From contig NC_020504.1 in assembly GCF_000349325.1 (NCBI RefSeq), positions 8,598,326 through 8,662,325 of the forward strand: a stretch of DNA of 64,000 nucleotides, read 5' to 3'. The notes below the pieces were generated by a model. The model was given only the letters and a program-made list of their open reading frames with translations, was not told the origin of the DNA and did no database searches. The DNA is from Streptomyces davaonensis JCM 4913. Lineage in GTDB: Bacteria > Actinomycetota > Actinomycetes > Streptomycetales > Streptomycetaceae. Below are positions 35,462 through 43,600 of this stretch, piece by piece. A program made the position numbers and the translations under genes. Every line of letters begins with the position of its first letter. Within the stretch, counting starts at the first letter, position 1.

Positions 35462-36508
35462 TTGCGCATCCGTTCCGCTCGCACCCTCCCAGTCGCTGTT
35501 GCCGTCGCCGCCACGGTGACCGGTTCCCTGTCCTGGGCGCCGACCGCCTCGGCCCAGAGCGCCGATCCCGCCCCGTCCGCATCCACGTCCTCGACTCCGC
35601 GCAACGCGGCCGAGCCGGAGACCGGCGGCGTGGCCATCCTGAAGAAGGACCCTGGCGGCGATGTGCTCGTCGGCGCCTCCTTCGCCCTCTTCGACTTCGC
35701 GGGCAAGGAAGCCGCCAGCGGCAAGACCGACGCCCAGGGCAAGCTCGCCTTCCAGGACCTCGCACCGGGGGTCTACCGCCTCAAGGAGGTCTCCAGCGGC
35801 AGCAGCCTGCACGACACCGTCGATGACCAGGACGTGATCGTCACTCCGGGTACTGCTACCCGGCTCACGATCGTCGACCCGTTCACGGCCGCCTCGGTCT
35901 TGCTGAAGAGCAAGGACGACAAGACCGGCAAGATGCTGGCCGGATCCACGGTCAACATCGGCAGCGGCGATAAGATCATCCTGACGCTGACCACGGGCGC
36001 CGACGGAACGGCCAGCGGCAAGCTGCCCATCAACTCCCGTACCGGCACGGACTTCTGGGTCAAGCAGGTGAAGGCACCTGCCGGCTACAACATCTACAAG
36101 CCCTCGAAGGCGTTCAAGGCCAAGCCGGGCGATCCCGTGACCGTGACCGTCACCAACGCCAAAACCGCCGCTACCTCGCCGTCCACGGAGAAGCCGACAG
36201 ACACGCCCACCGAGAAGCCGAGCGACAAGCCGAGCGACAAGCCCTCCCCGGACAAGCCCTCCCCGGACGAGCCCGGCAAGGATGAGGACACCCCGGCGCC
36301 GTCTGCCTCGGGTACTCCGACCTCCAACAAGACGGCGTCGAGCACCGCGGCGCCTGTTCCCGCCGGCTCGCTTGCGCACACCGGCGCCGACGCCACCCCG
36401 TGGCTGATCGGCGGCGCCGGAGTCCTGATCGTCGCTGGCGGAGGCGCCCTCTTCGCGGCCCGTCGCCGACGAACGGACAACTCCGACGACGGGTCCTCCG
36501 CGAGCTGA
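35462..36508 (+). CDS. SpaA/Cna-B-type surface protein with class E sortase signal
   Basis: 348 aa, TTG start after GGAGAG. Signal peptide (LPVAVAVAATVTGSLSWA, cleavage near ASA-QS); two prealbumin-like domains (GGVAILKKDPGGDVLVGASF, FQDLAPGVYRLKEVSSG; TGADGTASGKLP, FWVKQVKAPAGYNIYKPSKA); a Lys/Pro/Thr/Ser wall-spanning stretch. The sorting signal is LAHTG, a hydrophobic helix and RRRR. LAXTG is the class E sortase motif of streptomycetes. Probably wall-anchored adhesin or pilin-like protein that may aid cell contact during transfer; no sortase gene is in the window. Confidence 0.85.
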   Translation: MRIRSARTLPVAVAVAATVTGSLSWAPTASAQSADPAPSASTSSTPRNAAEPETGGVAILKKDPGGDVLVGASFALFDFAGKEAASGKTDAQGKLAFQDLAPGVYRLKEVSSGSSLHDTVDDQDVIVTPGTATRLTIVDPFTAASVLLKSKDDKTGKMLAGSTVNIGSGDKIILTLTTGADGTASGKLPINSRTGTDFWVKQVKAPAGYNIYKPSKAFKAKPGDPVTVTVTNAKTAATSPSTEKPTDTPTEKPSDKPSDKPSPDKPSPDEPGKDEDTPAPSASGTPTSNKTASSTAAPVPAGSLAHTGADATPWLIGGAGVLIVAGGGALFAARRRRTDNSDDGSSAS

Positions 36509-36530
36509 CTTCACCTGCGGCACTCCGCAG

Positions 36531-36562
36531 AGCCCCCGGAATAACTGCTTCCGGGGGCTTTG
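36531..36562 (+). terminator. Rho-independent-type terminator
   Basis: AGCCCCCGGA at 36531-36540 pairs perfectly with TCCGGGGGCT at 36550-36559 across a 9-nt loop, followed by TT. It ends the rightward operon just after the surface-protein gene and separates it from the convergent leftward metabolic operon. Confidence 0.8.
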
Positions 36563-36674
36563 TCATGGGCGCGTGCCCGATGAGAGCGGAGGCGCGGGGC
36601 GCCGCCCGCTGCACATGCGTGGCCCTTCGTGGAGCGACGCCGAACCGTGAAGGACAGGCAGCAGCGTGCGGTTG

Positions 36675-37475
36675 TCAGGGGCGGGTGGCGACGATGGCTT
36701 CGGTGCGTACGACTTCGTCGAAGACGCCGTCGGGGGCGAACTCGGTGAGGGCCTGGCGCAGGTCGCGTTCGAAGGCATCCTTGTCGTCGCCGAGTTGGGC
36801 GGGACTGGAGTAGCTATAGGAGAACTGCAGGCCGATCACTTCGTCCAGGGTGCGGGTGACGGTGCGGTCCCAGCGGGCGGTGTCGACGTTGGAGAACGGG
36901 GAGCGGGTGAGGACGTCCTGGTGGCGTTCCTTGGGGTGGGAGTAGGTGCCTGACCCGGCCCGACGCTCGGGGCCGAGGTAGCGGGTTCGGACGTCGGCGA
37001 TGACCTGAAGCCAGGGGGCGGGCTCGATGTCGCCGGGGGCGCCGCCGGAGGCGAGGACGACGGCCCCGTTCGGCTCGACGAGCTGATCGAGGTCGCGAAG
37101 GGCCTGGTCGCGGTCCATCCAGTGGAAGGCGGCCCCCATCACGGTCAGCAACACCGGATCCAGGCTCATGCCGGGCAGGGTGGTGGAGTCGCCGAGCCGC
37201 CAGTCGATGTTGGTGATGTCCTGCTCGGCGGCGAGTTTGCGGCCCTCGTCGAGCATGCCGGGCTCGGGGTCGACGGCGGTGACGTGGCCGACGAGCCTGG
37301 CAAGGGGGAGAGCAAGCACGCCCGTGCCGGTGCCCAGGTCCAGGACGCGCTGAGTGCCGTCCAGGGCGAAGCGCGCGGCCAGCATGTCGTAGAAAGCCTG
37401 GTCGTAGCCGGGCCGGTAGCGTGCGTAGTAGGGGGCGGTGGAGGCGAACAGCTCGTCGGGCGTGTAGGTCATCAC
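36675..37475 (-). CDS. Class I SAM-dependent methyltransferase
   Basis: 266 aa; ATG at 37472 or GTG one codon earlier. Methyltransf_11/25-type: ARYRPGYDQAFYDML, SAM motif I VLDLGTGTGVLALPLA near residue 45, acidic DPEPGMLDEG, and GDSTTLPG/AAFHWMD motifs III-IV. Last gene of the eight-gene operon, 35 bp after the oxygenase. Would tailor a small-molecule O, N or C position; substrate unknown. Confidence 0.82.
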   Translation of the reverse strand: MMTYTPDELFASTAPYYARYRPGYDQAFYDMLAARFALDGTQRVLDLGTGTGVLALPLARLVGHVTAVDPEPGMLDEGRKLAAEQDITNIDWRLGDSTTLPGMSLDPVLLTVMGAAFHWMDRDQALRDLDQLVEPNGAVVLASGGAPGDIEPAPWLQVIADVRTRYLGPERRAGSGTYSHPKERHQDVLTRSPFSNVDTARWDRTVTRTLDEVIGLQFSYSYSSPAQLGDDKDAFERDLRQALTEFAPDGVFDEVVRTEAIVATRP

Positions 37476-37510
37476 GTCAGTCTTTCGCGTTCAGTTGGCC
37501 ATGTGCGGTG

Positions 37511-38380
37511 TCATTCCGGAGAACGAGCCGGGTCCGCGTTGAGGTGCTGCCACCAGCCGCGCAGGGGTGCGGCACCGGCGCCTTCGTGAGCAACGGAGCC
37601 GTCCGGGTTGCGGTCGGGGCGGCCGAGCAGCTGCTGCTCGATGTCGGTCAGGTCCCCATGGTCCAGTAGCTGGGGGGCGGGGTCGTCGACGGGGACGAGC
37701 CAGCGGTAGCCGTACTGCATCATTACCGCGAGCCGGGGGTGGCCGGAGGTGTTCAACCCACCCGCGTGCCAGGTGCGGTTCTCGAACAGCAACGCGTCGC
37801 AGGGCCCCAGGTCGGGAGTGATCGCGCCGAGCGGGTCGATGGCTCCGGCAGGGACGGTGACGGGTCCGGCCTCGATGTGGCTGCCGGGCACCACCATGGT
37901 GACGCCGGCGTCGAGGGTGAGGTCGCTGAGGAAGTAGGCGGCCTTGATTGCCATGCGCGGGACAACGCCGGTGCCGAGGTCGCGGGCGGCGGTACTCATG
38001 TCGCGATGCCAGCCGTGCCGCTCGGGGACGCGGATGGTGCGCGTGCCGCCGGGCGGGATGGACGGCATGTAGATCAGGTTGCTGGACATCAGGTGCAGGT
38101 TCGCGCTCAGCAGCGCGACGAGGGTGGGCAGTACCTTCGGGTTGGTGACCAGCGGCAGGAAGGTGTCATCCATGGCGACGATGCCGCGGAAGCCGTCCTT
38201 GCCGTCGACGCTGCGGTCCCTGCCGAGGGGGCGGTCGTCGGCCAGCAGCCGCATCGCCGCTGCGGCGGCCTGCTCGCGCCACTCGGGCGTGATCACGTCG
38301 CGCAGCACGACGAAGCCGTCACGTTCGAAGGCGTCCAGGACTTTCGGATCGGGCGGGGACGCCGTGTCGAGGGTCGTCAT
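37511..38380 (-). CDS. PhyH-type Fe(II)/2-oxoglutarate oxygenase
   Basis: 289 aa. Starts FERDGFVVLRDVITPEWREQ as in phytanoyl-CoA dioxygenases. Iron ligands: HRD in ERHGWHRDMS and distal His in NRTWHAGGLN; 2-oxoglutarate Arg in SGHPRLAVMM. Many natural-product hydroxylases and halogenase-like enzymes belong here. Its ATG overlaps the phosphoketolase stop (ATGA), so it is co-translated with that enzyme. Confidence 0.85.
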   Translation of the reverse strand: MTTLDTASPPDPKVLDAFERDGFVVLRDVITPEWREQAAAAAMRLLADDRPLGRDRSVDGKDGFRGIVAMDDTFLPLVTNPKVLPTLVALLSANLHLMSSNLIYMPSIPPGGTRTIRVPERHGWHRDMSTAARDLGTGVVPRMAIKAAYFLSDLTLDAGVTMVVPGSHIEAGPVTVPAGAIDPLGAITPDLGPCDALLFENRTWHAGGLNTSGHPRLAVMMQYGYRWLVPVDDPAPQLLDHGDLTDIEQQLLGRPDRNPDGSVAHEGAGAAPLRGWWQHLNADPARSPE

Positions 38381-40518
38381 CCGCTGTGCTCCTTGATCAT
38401 GAGGACGGCTTGGGCGCAGAGGGCGGCGGCCGAGAGGCCGCAGTGTTCCAGCAGCCCCTCGGGGGTGGTGGGACGGCTGGGTTCCCGGTAGCCGACGACG
38501 TGGAACTGGCTGGTCTCGCCGCGGGCGGCCAGCAGCGCCCGGACGCTGCCGGGGTGGGTGGGAACGGCCATCAGGACGGGGGTGTCGGTGCCGAACAGGC
38601 GTGTGAAGGTCCTCTCATCAAGAGCGTAGGGCCAGTGCGGGGCCGGACCGAGGACCGCGAGATCGTTGACGTGTAGATAGCGGATCTTGATCTCGGGGTG
38701 CGACCGGCGCAGCAGCGTGGCGGCGGCGGTCAGCTCGCGGGCCGGGATGTCCCCGGCCGAGGCGAGGACGAGGTGCGGGCGGCCGTGGTGGCTCAGGTGA
38801 GGCCAGATGGCGGCGCCGTCGGTGAGCTCGTCGCGGAACGGGTCCGGCGGGAAGGCGGGGCCGGGGTGCTTGTCGGTGATCAGGAAGTTGACGCGGTCGC
38901 GTCCGGCCAGCATCGCCGCGAGGACGGCGGCGGCCCGCATGGCGTCCGCCGGAGTGTAGACGTGCACGAAGCCGTCCTCGGTCTCCAGCATCGACGAGAC
39001 AAGCCCGGGGTTCTGATGGGTGTAGGTGTTGCGCCAGCCCAGCGAGGTGATCAGGTAATTGACCGACGGCAGCCCGCCCTGCCCGGTGAGATAGCGCAGC
39101 CGCCGGTGCTTGAGATGCTGCACCAGCAGGCTGGTGTTGACCGGGGCGAAGGCTTCGTAGGTGGCCAGCAGCGCGTCCCGGCCAGTCTCGGTGTAGCCCT
39201 GCAACCAGCCGTGACAGATCTCCTCATTCAGGATCTCGGTCGCCCAGAGCGGCAGCGCATCGTCCGTCGTCACCGCCAGCCGGTTGGAGGCGATCTCGTC
39301 CGGACTGAACAGGCGAAACGCCCCGCTGGCCGCGCGGTCGCGGACGACTGCGGACACGTCGAGCCAGGACTGGAGCCGCCGGGAGGCGAGCAGGGCCGAC
39401 GGCCGTGTCGTCCCCGGTTCGGCGGTGGGACCGGGCAGTGCCTGGCGGACCAGCTCGGTCGGCCGCCCTTGGGTGGTGAACAGCTCGGCGGGCCGGTAGG
39501 AGGCGAGCCAGGCCGCCAGCGCGGCGAACTCCGCGTCGTTGTGGCGGGGACTTTTCAGAGGGGTCTTGTGGACGGCCGGGGTGCCCGCGATCTGCCGGTC
39601 GGCCACCCGTTCGGGCCCGGTGTGGCCCTTGGGCATGGTCAGCACGATCACCGGCTGCCGGGCGGGCTCGCCAAGCGGCCTCAGCCGGGTGAAGGCGTCG
39701 GCCAGCAACTGGCGGAACCTGGGCAGGTCGGCGCCGTCGTGGATCAGCGGCTCGTAGCCGAGGCCGGTGAAATACGCGCGTACCTCGTCCTGGTTCATGC
39801 CAGCCAGCAGTGAGGGGCCGCCCATCTTCAGCCCGTTGGCCAGCACCACCGGCAACACCGCCCCGTGCTCTCCACTGCCGCGCAGGGCTCGGCGGGCGAG
39901 CCAGGCCGCCGCGGTTGCCCCGGTCTCCAGCTCGCCGTCCCCGATCAGCGGGACGACCAGACGGTGCGGGGCGTCCAGCACCATGCCCTGGGCGATGGCG
40001 AGGGCGGGGCCGAGCTGTCCGCCGGTGTGCCGGACGCCGGGGATGAGCGGGGTGATCTCCCCGCCGAACCGCTCCGGGTGCGGGAAGCCGGTGATCAGGG
40101 CCCGCAGTTCGGGCATCGACGCGCCCGGCCCGCTCCCGGTCAGATGCAGGCTGCCGCCCAGGTAGGCGTGGGCGAGCGCCGAGGGTCCGGCGTGCCCGGC
40201 GCCGTGCAGCACCAGCAGTTCGGATCCGGGGGGCCGCCAGGCGGTCAGCGGCCCGAGGTGGGCGAGCATGTAGTTGACCGGCGGGCAGACGCCCCAGTGC
40301 CCGCGGGGAGTCTCCTTGACATCCGCAGGCCGCAGCGGACGAGCGAGGCGAGCGTTGTCGGCGAGGTAGAGCTGGGCGGCGGACAGGTGGTTCAACGCCC
40401 GCCAGCAGGCGTCGATGGCCTCGTCGGGCACGGCCTCGGCAGCCTGCCGTGCCGTGTAGCTCCAGTCGGGGAAGCCAGGCGGGGCCGGGTCTACGACGCA
40501 TTCGGTGGTCAGGGCCAT
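38377..40518 (-). CDS. Phosphoketolase-like TPP enzyme
   Basis: 713 aa, shorter than the roughly 790 aa of housekeeping XFP enzymes. Recognisable landmarks in order: RGHWGVCPPVNYMLAHL, LLVLHGAGHAGPSALA, GDGELETGATAAAW (TPP/metal site), VLANGLKMGGPSLLAG, MPKGHTGP, SPDEIASNRL, HGWLQGYTETGRDALLATYE, WRNTYTHQNPG, DKHPGPAFPPD and FHVVGYREPSRPTTP. Many canonical positions are altered, so it may act on a non-standard ketose or keto acid to yield acyl phosphate. Embedded in a biosynthetic-looking operon, not in central metabolism. Confidence 0.85.
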   Translation of the reverse strand: MALTTECVVDPAPPGFPDWSYTARQAAEAVPDEAIDACWRALNHLSAAQLYLADNARLARPLRPADVKETPRGHWGVCPPVNYMLAHLGPLTAWRPPGSELLVLHGAGHAGPSALAHAYLGGSLHLTGSGPGASMPELRALITGFPHPERFGGEITPLIPGVRHTGGQLGPALAIAQGMVLDAPHRLVVPLIGDGELETGATAAAWLARRALRGSGEHGAVLPVVLANGLKMGGPSLLAGMNQDEVRAYFTGLGYEPLIHDGADLPRFRQLLADAFTRLRPLGEPARQPVIVLTMPKGHTGPERVADRQIAGTPAVHKTPLKSPRHNDAEFAALAAWLASYRPAELFTTQGRPTELVRQALPGPTAEPGTTRPSALLASRRLQSWLDVSAVVRDRAASGAFRLFSPDEIASNRLAVTTDDALPLWATEILNEEICHGWLQGYTETGRDALLATYEAFAPVNTSLLVQHLKHRRLRYLTGQGGLPSVNYLITSLGWRNTYTHQNPGLVSSMLETEDGFVHVYTPADAMRAAAVLAAMLAGRDRVNFLITDKHPGPAFPPDPFRDELTDGAAIWPHLSHHGRPHLVLASAGDIPARELTAAATLLRRSHPEIKIRYLHVNDLAVLGPAPHWPYALDERTFTRLFGTDTPVLMAVPTHPGSVRALLAARGETSQFHVVGYREPSRPTTPEGLLEHCGLSAAALCAQAVLMIKEHSG

Positions 40519-40521
40519 AGG

Positions 40522-41682
40522 TCAGCTCCGGGTACGGGTGGCGACCGCGTCGATGACGGCGGTGATCCGGGCGGTGCGGATGTCGGCGCTGGCGGATTCG
40601 GTGATCAGGTGAAGCATCTGGGCCTGCTCGTGGGCAGGCAGTACCGACCAGTCCAGACCTTCCTTCTCCAGGGCGGCGGCCAGGTCGTCGGGGACGCCAC
40701 GGGCGGACTTCTCGCGGACGGGCTGGAGGGTGAGCGGGATGCCTGGTCCCTCGATCGTGTCGGTCGCGGCGGTTTCGCGGGGGACGGCGGCCTGGCCGTG
40801 CAGGGAGACGGCGACGGCGGTGTGGGCCGTGCCGTCGGGGGAGGTCAACCGCAGCCGTTTGCCGCGCAGCCCGGCCGGTCCGGCGCAGGGCAGAAGCAGC
40901 ATGCCGGGTGTTCCGGTGCCGGCCGGGCGGGCGAGCACGTGCAGTGTCTCGGCCCCGGTGGGCAGCGGCAGCAGGGTCCGGTGGTCCCGGGCCGCGGTGT
41001 GGCCGGTCAGTGGGGGCTGGGTGATGGCGATGATGCCGCCTTCGCCGCCGGTGGCACGGCGGGTGGCCTTGTGCGTGAACAGGCAGCGGTCCACCGCGGC
41101 CAGCAGCTGGTCGGTGAAATGGTGCTTCCAGCCGCCGGCGCCGCGGTCGGCCGGGAGGTGCTCGGCAGAGGCGAAGGCCAGCGCGAAGGAGACGCGTACC
41201 GGCAACTCGTCGGCGAGCCGGTCCCGCAGTTGAGTAACAGCCCGGTGGAAGCCGGTGGCGTCGTCCAGGGCGGCGGCGATGATGACCTCGTCCCCGCCGA
41301 AGGTGGCCGCGCATCCGGCCTCCCAGGGCTGGGTGTGGAACCAGGTGCGGGTGACGGCGCCGAGGCGGGCCATCACCTTGTTCCCGGCCAGGTGTCCGTA
41401 GCAGCCGGGGTCGGTGGCGTTGGACTGCTCGACGTGGCCCTTGAGCCCGTCGACGTCGCCGATCGCCAGCCCCACCAGTCCCCCGCCGGTCAGGGCGGAC
41501 GCCAGCGCGCGGGGGATGTGGCTGTGGAAGTCGGGGAAGGCGACCAGGCCAGTCACCGCGTCCTCGCGGCTGCCGGCACACCAGTCACGCAGCGGCAGTT
41601 GCGCGGGGTCAAACAGCGGCACCGAGCTGAGAAGCGGGTCGTAGGCCGGTGCCTTCGGGCAGTGCTTGCCGGTCGGGTCCAT
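40522..41682 (-). CDS. GGDEF-like domain fused to DUF1905/OmdA-type domains
   Basis: 386 aa. N-terminal half is a compact GGDEF-type nucleotidyl cyclase fold: AREDAVTGL-like SREDAVTGLVAF, LAIGDVDGLKGHVE (metal site), GHLAGNKVMARLGAVTR and the signature AATFGGDEVIIAAAL (GGDE-V). The C-terminal half reads as DUF1905 (GLRGKRLRLTSPDGTAHTA) followed by a YdeI/OmdA-type end (SARGVPDDLAAALEKEGLDW, ADIRTARITAVIDAV). No membrane or sensor domain. The stop lies 3 bp before the phosphoketolase start. Possible signalling or nucleotide synthesis role within the pathway; activity unproven. Confidence 0.72.
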   Translation of the reverse strand: MDPTGKHCPKAPAYDPLLSSVPLFDPAQLPLRDWCAGSREDAVTGLVAFPDFHSHIPRALASALTGGGLVGLAIGDVDGLKGHVEQSNATDPGCYGHLAGNKVMARLGAVTRTWFHTQPWEAGCAATFGGDEVIIAAALDDATGFHRAVTQLRDRLADELPVRVSFALAFASAEHLPADRGAGGWKHHFTDQLLAAVDRCLFTHKATRRATGGEGGIIAITQPPLTGHTAARDHRTLLPLPTGAETLHVLARPAGTGTPGMLLLPCAGPAGLRGKRLRLTSPDGTAHTAVAVSLHGQAAVPRETAATDTIEGPGIPLTLQPVREKSARGVPDDLAAALEKEGLDWSVLPAHEQAQMLHLITESASADIRTARITAVIDAVATRTRS

Positions 41683-42410
41683 CAGCGGGAAGCCTCCGAG
41701 GTCGTCGCCGGGGCCGGTGCGGGCCCGGCGGGCAGCAGCAGGGGCAGGGTGGTGAGTGTGTGGAGGCGAACGGCGCGGGCGGAGGTCATCAGCGGGCCGC
41801 CCGCCATGCGGCGGTCCAGCCAGGCGGTGTGCCAGCCCGCCGCGGCGGCTCCGGCGACATCCGCCCGAGGCGAGTCCCCGACGTGCAGGAGACGGTCCGG
41901 GCCAAGCCCACAGGCGTGTTCGACGGCGGCGAAGGCTTCACGTTCGGGCTTGACCGCGCCCGTCTCGGCCGAATAGATCACCTGATCCAGCAGGGTGCGG
42001 AATGCCTGCGGGGGCTCGGCCGGGATGGAGGATCCCAGGCTGTTCGTCAGGGCGAACAGCGCGAAGCCCCGCTCGCGCAGCGCGGTCAGAGCCGGTTGGG
42101 CATCCGGGAACAGCTCCGGCTCGGCGGCCCGTTGCCGGGCCCGCTCCAGCACGTGGGTGAGCGGGCCGACCAGGGCAGAGCGGCCGAAGGCGGCGGCCAG
42201 GTCGCGGGCGAGGTCCTCGGGGCTGATCCGGCGGCGTTTCGCTCCCTGTTCCATCACCGCGCGGGCCTCTTCCAGCGAGATGCCCAGCAGCTGGGCGACC
42301 TGCCCGGTGGTCGGCTCGGACTCGGGACGTACCAGGGTGCCGCCCAGGTCGAAGCAGATGCCATGTACCCCCTCCCAGAGGGTGCGGCGCAACCGCTGCT
42401 GGGTGGTCAC
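41682..42410 (-). CDS. HAD-superfamily hydrolase
   Basis: 242 aa, GTG start overlapping the enolase stop (GTGA). Complete HAD motifs: GICFDLGGTLV (Asp nucleophile; second position is Gly-Gly, as in DLGGT subgroup), ALTNSLG (motif II), AVKPEREAF (Lys) and LLHVGDSPRADVAGA (motif IV). Ala/Pro-rich tail. Probably a phosphatase on a phosphorylated intermediate from the phosphoketolase or enolase step. Confidence 0.8.
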   Translation of the reverse strand: MTTQQRLRRTLWEGVHGICFDLGGTLVRPESEPTTGQVAQLLGISLEEARAVMEQGAKRRRISPEDLARDLAAAFGRSALVGPLTHVLERARQRAAEPELFPDAQPALTALRERGFALFALTNSLGSSIPAEPPQAFRTLLDQVIYSAETGAVKPEREAFAAVEHACGLGPDRLLHVGDSPRADVAGAAAAGWHTAWLDRRMAGGPLMTSARAVRLHTLTTLPLLLPAGPAPAPATTSEASR

Positions 42411-43600
42411 GAGCCCGTCACCTCCAGCACTGCCGCTTTCTCAGGCAGGGTCGGGGCCTCGGCGAGGCCCGGGACGGTGCGGACGTGCAGCATCCCGTCC
42501 TCGACGTGGAGGGGGGTGGAGTAGATCTGCTGCCGCAGCGGCTCCAGGGTCAGGTGCCACTCGATAGCCGGGATCTTGTCGCGGCAGCAGGCGCCGGCCA
42601 GGGCGATGGCGGCGGGCAGCCGGTCACCGTGCGGGAAAGTGGCCATGCCCAGGTCCGCGGCGAGTTCGGTGGTGTGCAGTGAGCGGGCCAGCCCGCCCGA
42701 CCAGCCCGGATCGACCTGCCAGACATCCACCGCCTCGCCGGTCAGCAGCCGGGTCTGCTCGGACTCGTCGACGGCGTGTTCGCCCGCAGCCAGGGGAACT
42801 CCGGCTCCGGCCGCCCGCAGCCGGTGCCAGCCGAAGGAGCCGGGTGGCAGGAGTTCCTCGGCGAAGGTGACCTGAAGATCAGCCAGGACGGGCAGCACCT
42901 GCATCGCCTCGTCCAGGCGGCAGCGGCCCAGGGCGTCGACCATGAACCGGCCATCGCCCGCCGCTTCCCGTAACCGCCCGAGCATCTTCGCGACCACCCT
43001 CGGTCCGGCGAGGATCAGCGGTTTGGGCAGCGGCCACTTCTGCCCCCAGAATCCCGCCGCGGTGATCCAGGCCGCCGCCTCCGGGGCCGACGGGTGAGCC
43101 GGGTCGAGGCCGAGTGCCGAGGCGTAGGCGGGGACCTTGGGCCGGATGGTGCCGCCCAGCAGGCCGGTCACGCTCAGCCCGGTGGCACGGGAGGCCAGGT
43201 CCCAGCAGGCCAGTTCGACCGCGGAGGCGGCCTGCCGGGCGTGGGCGCCGTTGCGGTGCCGCCCGGTCTTCTTGCGGTAAGCCAGGCGGCGGGGCGCGGC
43301 GGCATCGTGCCCGATCAACCCGGCGGCCAGGTCGTCGGCGATGATCTGCGCGACCGTCTCGCCGACCGGGGCATGCCAGCCGGAGACTTGGTCGCCGACC
43401 AGCTCGATGGCGAACCGGGTGCGGTGCTCGGCCCAGCCCGGGCCCGCCGGCGGCTCACCTGCCGCGGCGGCAGCCGGCTCGGGCAGTTCGGACGGCAGCC
43501 CGGCGGCCTGCGGGGGCAGCTGCCAGGCGCGGACGGCGCGGACCACGGCCTTCGTGGCCACCCCGGCTTGGGCGGGTGCGCGAACCGTGAGGGTCGTCAT
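42407..43600 (-). CDS. Enolase-superfamily (MR/MLE-like) enzyme
   Basis: 397 aa; ATG overlaps the radical SAM stop (TGATG). N-terminal capping domain with VELACWDLASRATGLSVTGL; barrel with Lys in GFWGQKWPLPK, metal ligands in RFMVDALGR, TFAEELLPPG and PLAAGEHAVDE, and a terminal FPHGDRLPAAIALAG His/Asp segment. These are mandelate racemase/muconate-lactonising signatures: base-assisted alpha-proton abstraction next to a carboxylate (racemase, epimerase or dehydratase). Substrate unknown. Confidence 0.82.
   Translation of the reverse strand: MTTLTVRAPAQAGVATKAVVRAVRAWQLPPQAAGLPSELPEPAAAAAGEPPAGPGWAEHRTRFAIELVGDQVSGWHAPVGETVAQIIADDLAAGLIGHDAAAPRRLAYRKKTGRHRNGAHARQAASAVELACWDLASRATGLSVTGLLGGTIRPKVPAYASALGLDPAHPSAPEAAAWITAAGFWGQKWPLPKPLILAGPRVVAKMLGRLREAAGDGRFMVDALGRCRLDEAMQVLPVLADLQVTFAEELLPPGSFGWHRLRAAGAGVPLAAGEHAVDESEQTRLLTGEAVDVWQVDPGWSGGLARSLHTTELAADLGMATFPHGDRLPAAIALAGACCRDKIPAIEWHLTLEPLRQQIYSTPLHVEDGMLHVRTVPGLAEAPTLPEKAAVLEVTGS

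Noticed and set aside
38698..39813. Long plus-strand frame opposite the phosphoketolase
   Set aside because: Arg/Gly-rich composition and no motif; the minus strand encodes a clear phosphoketolase.
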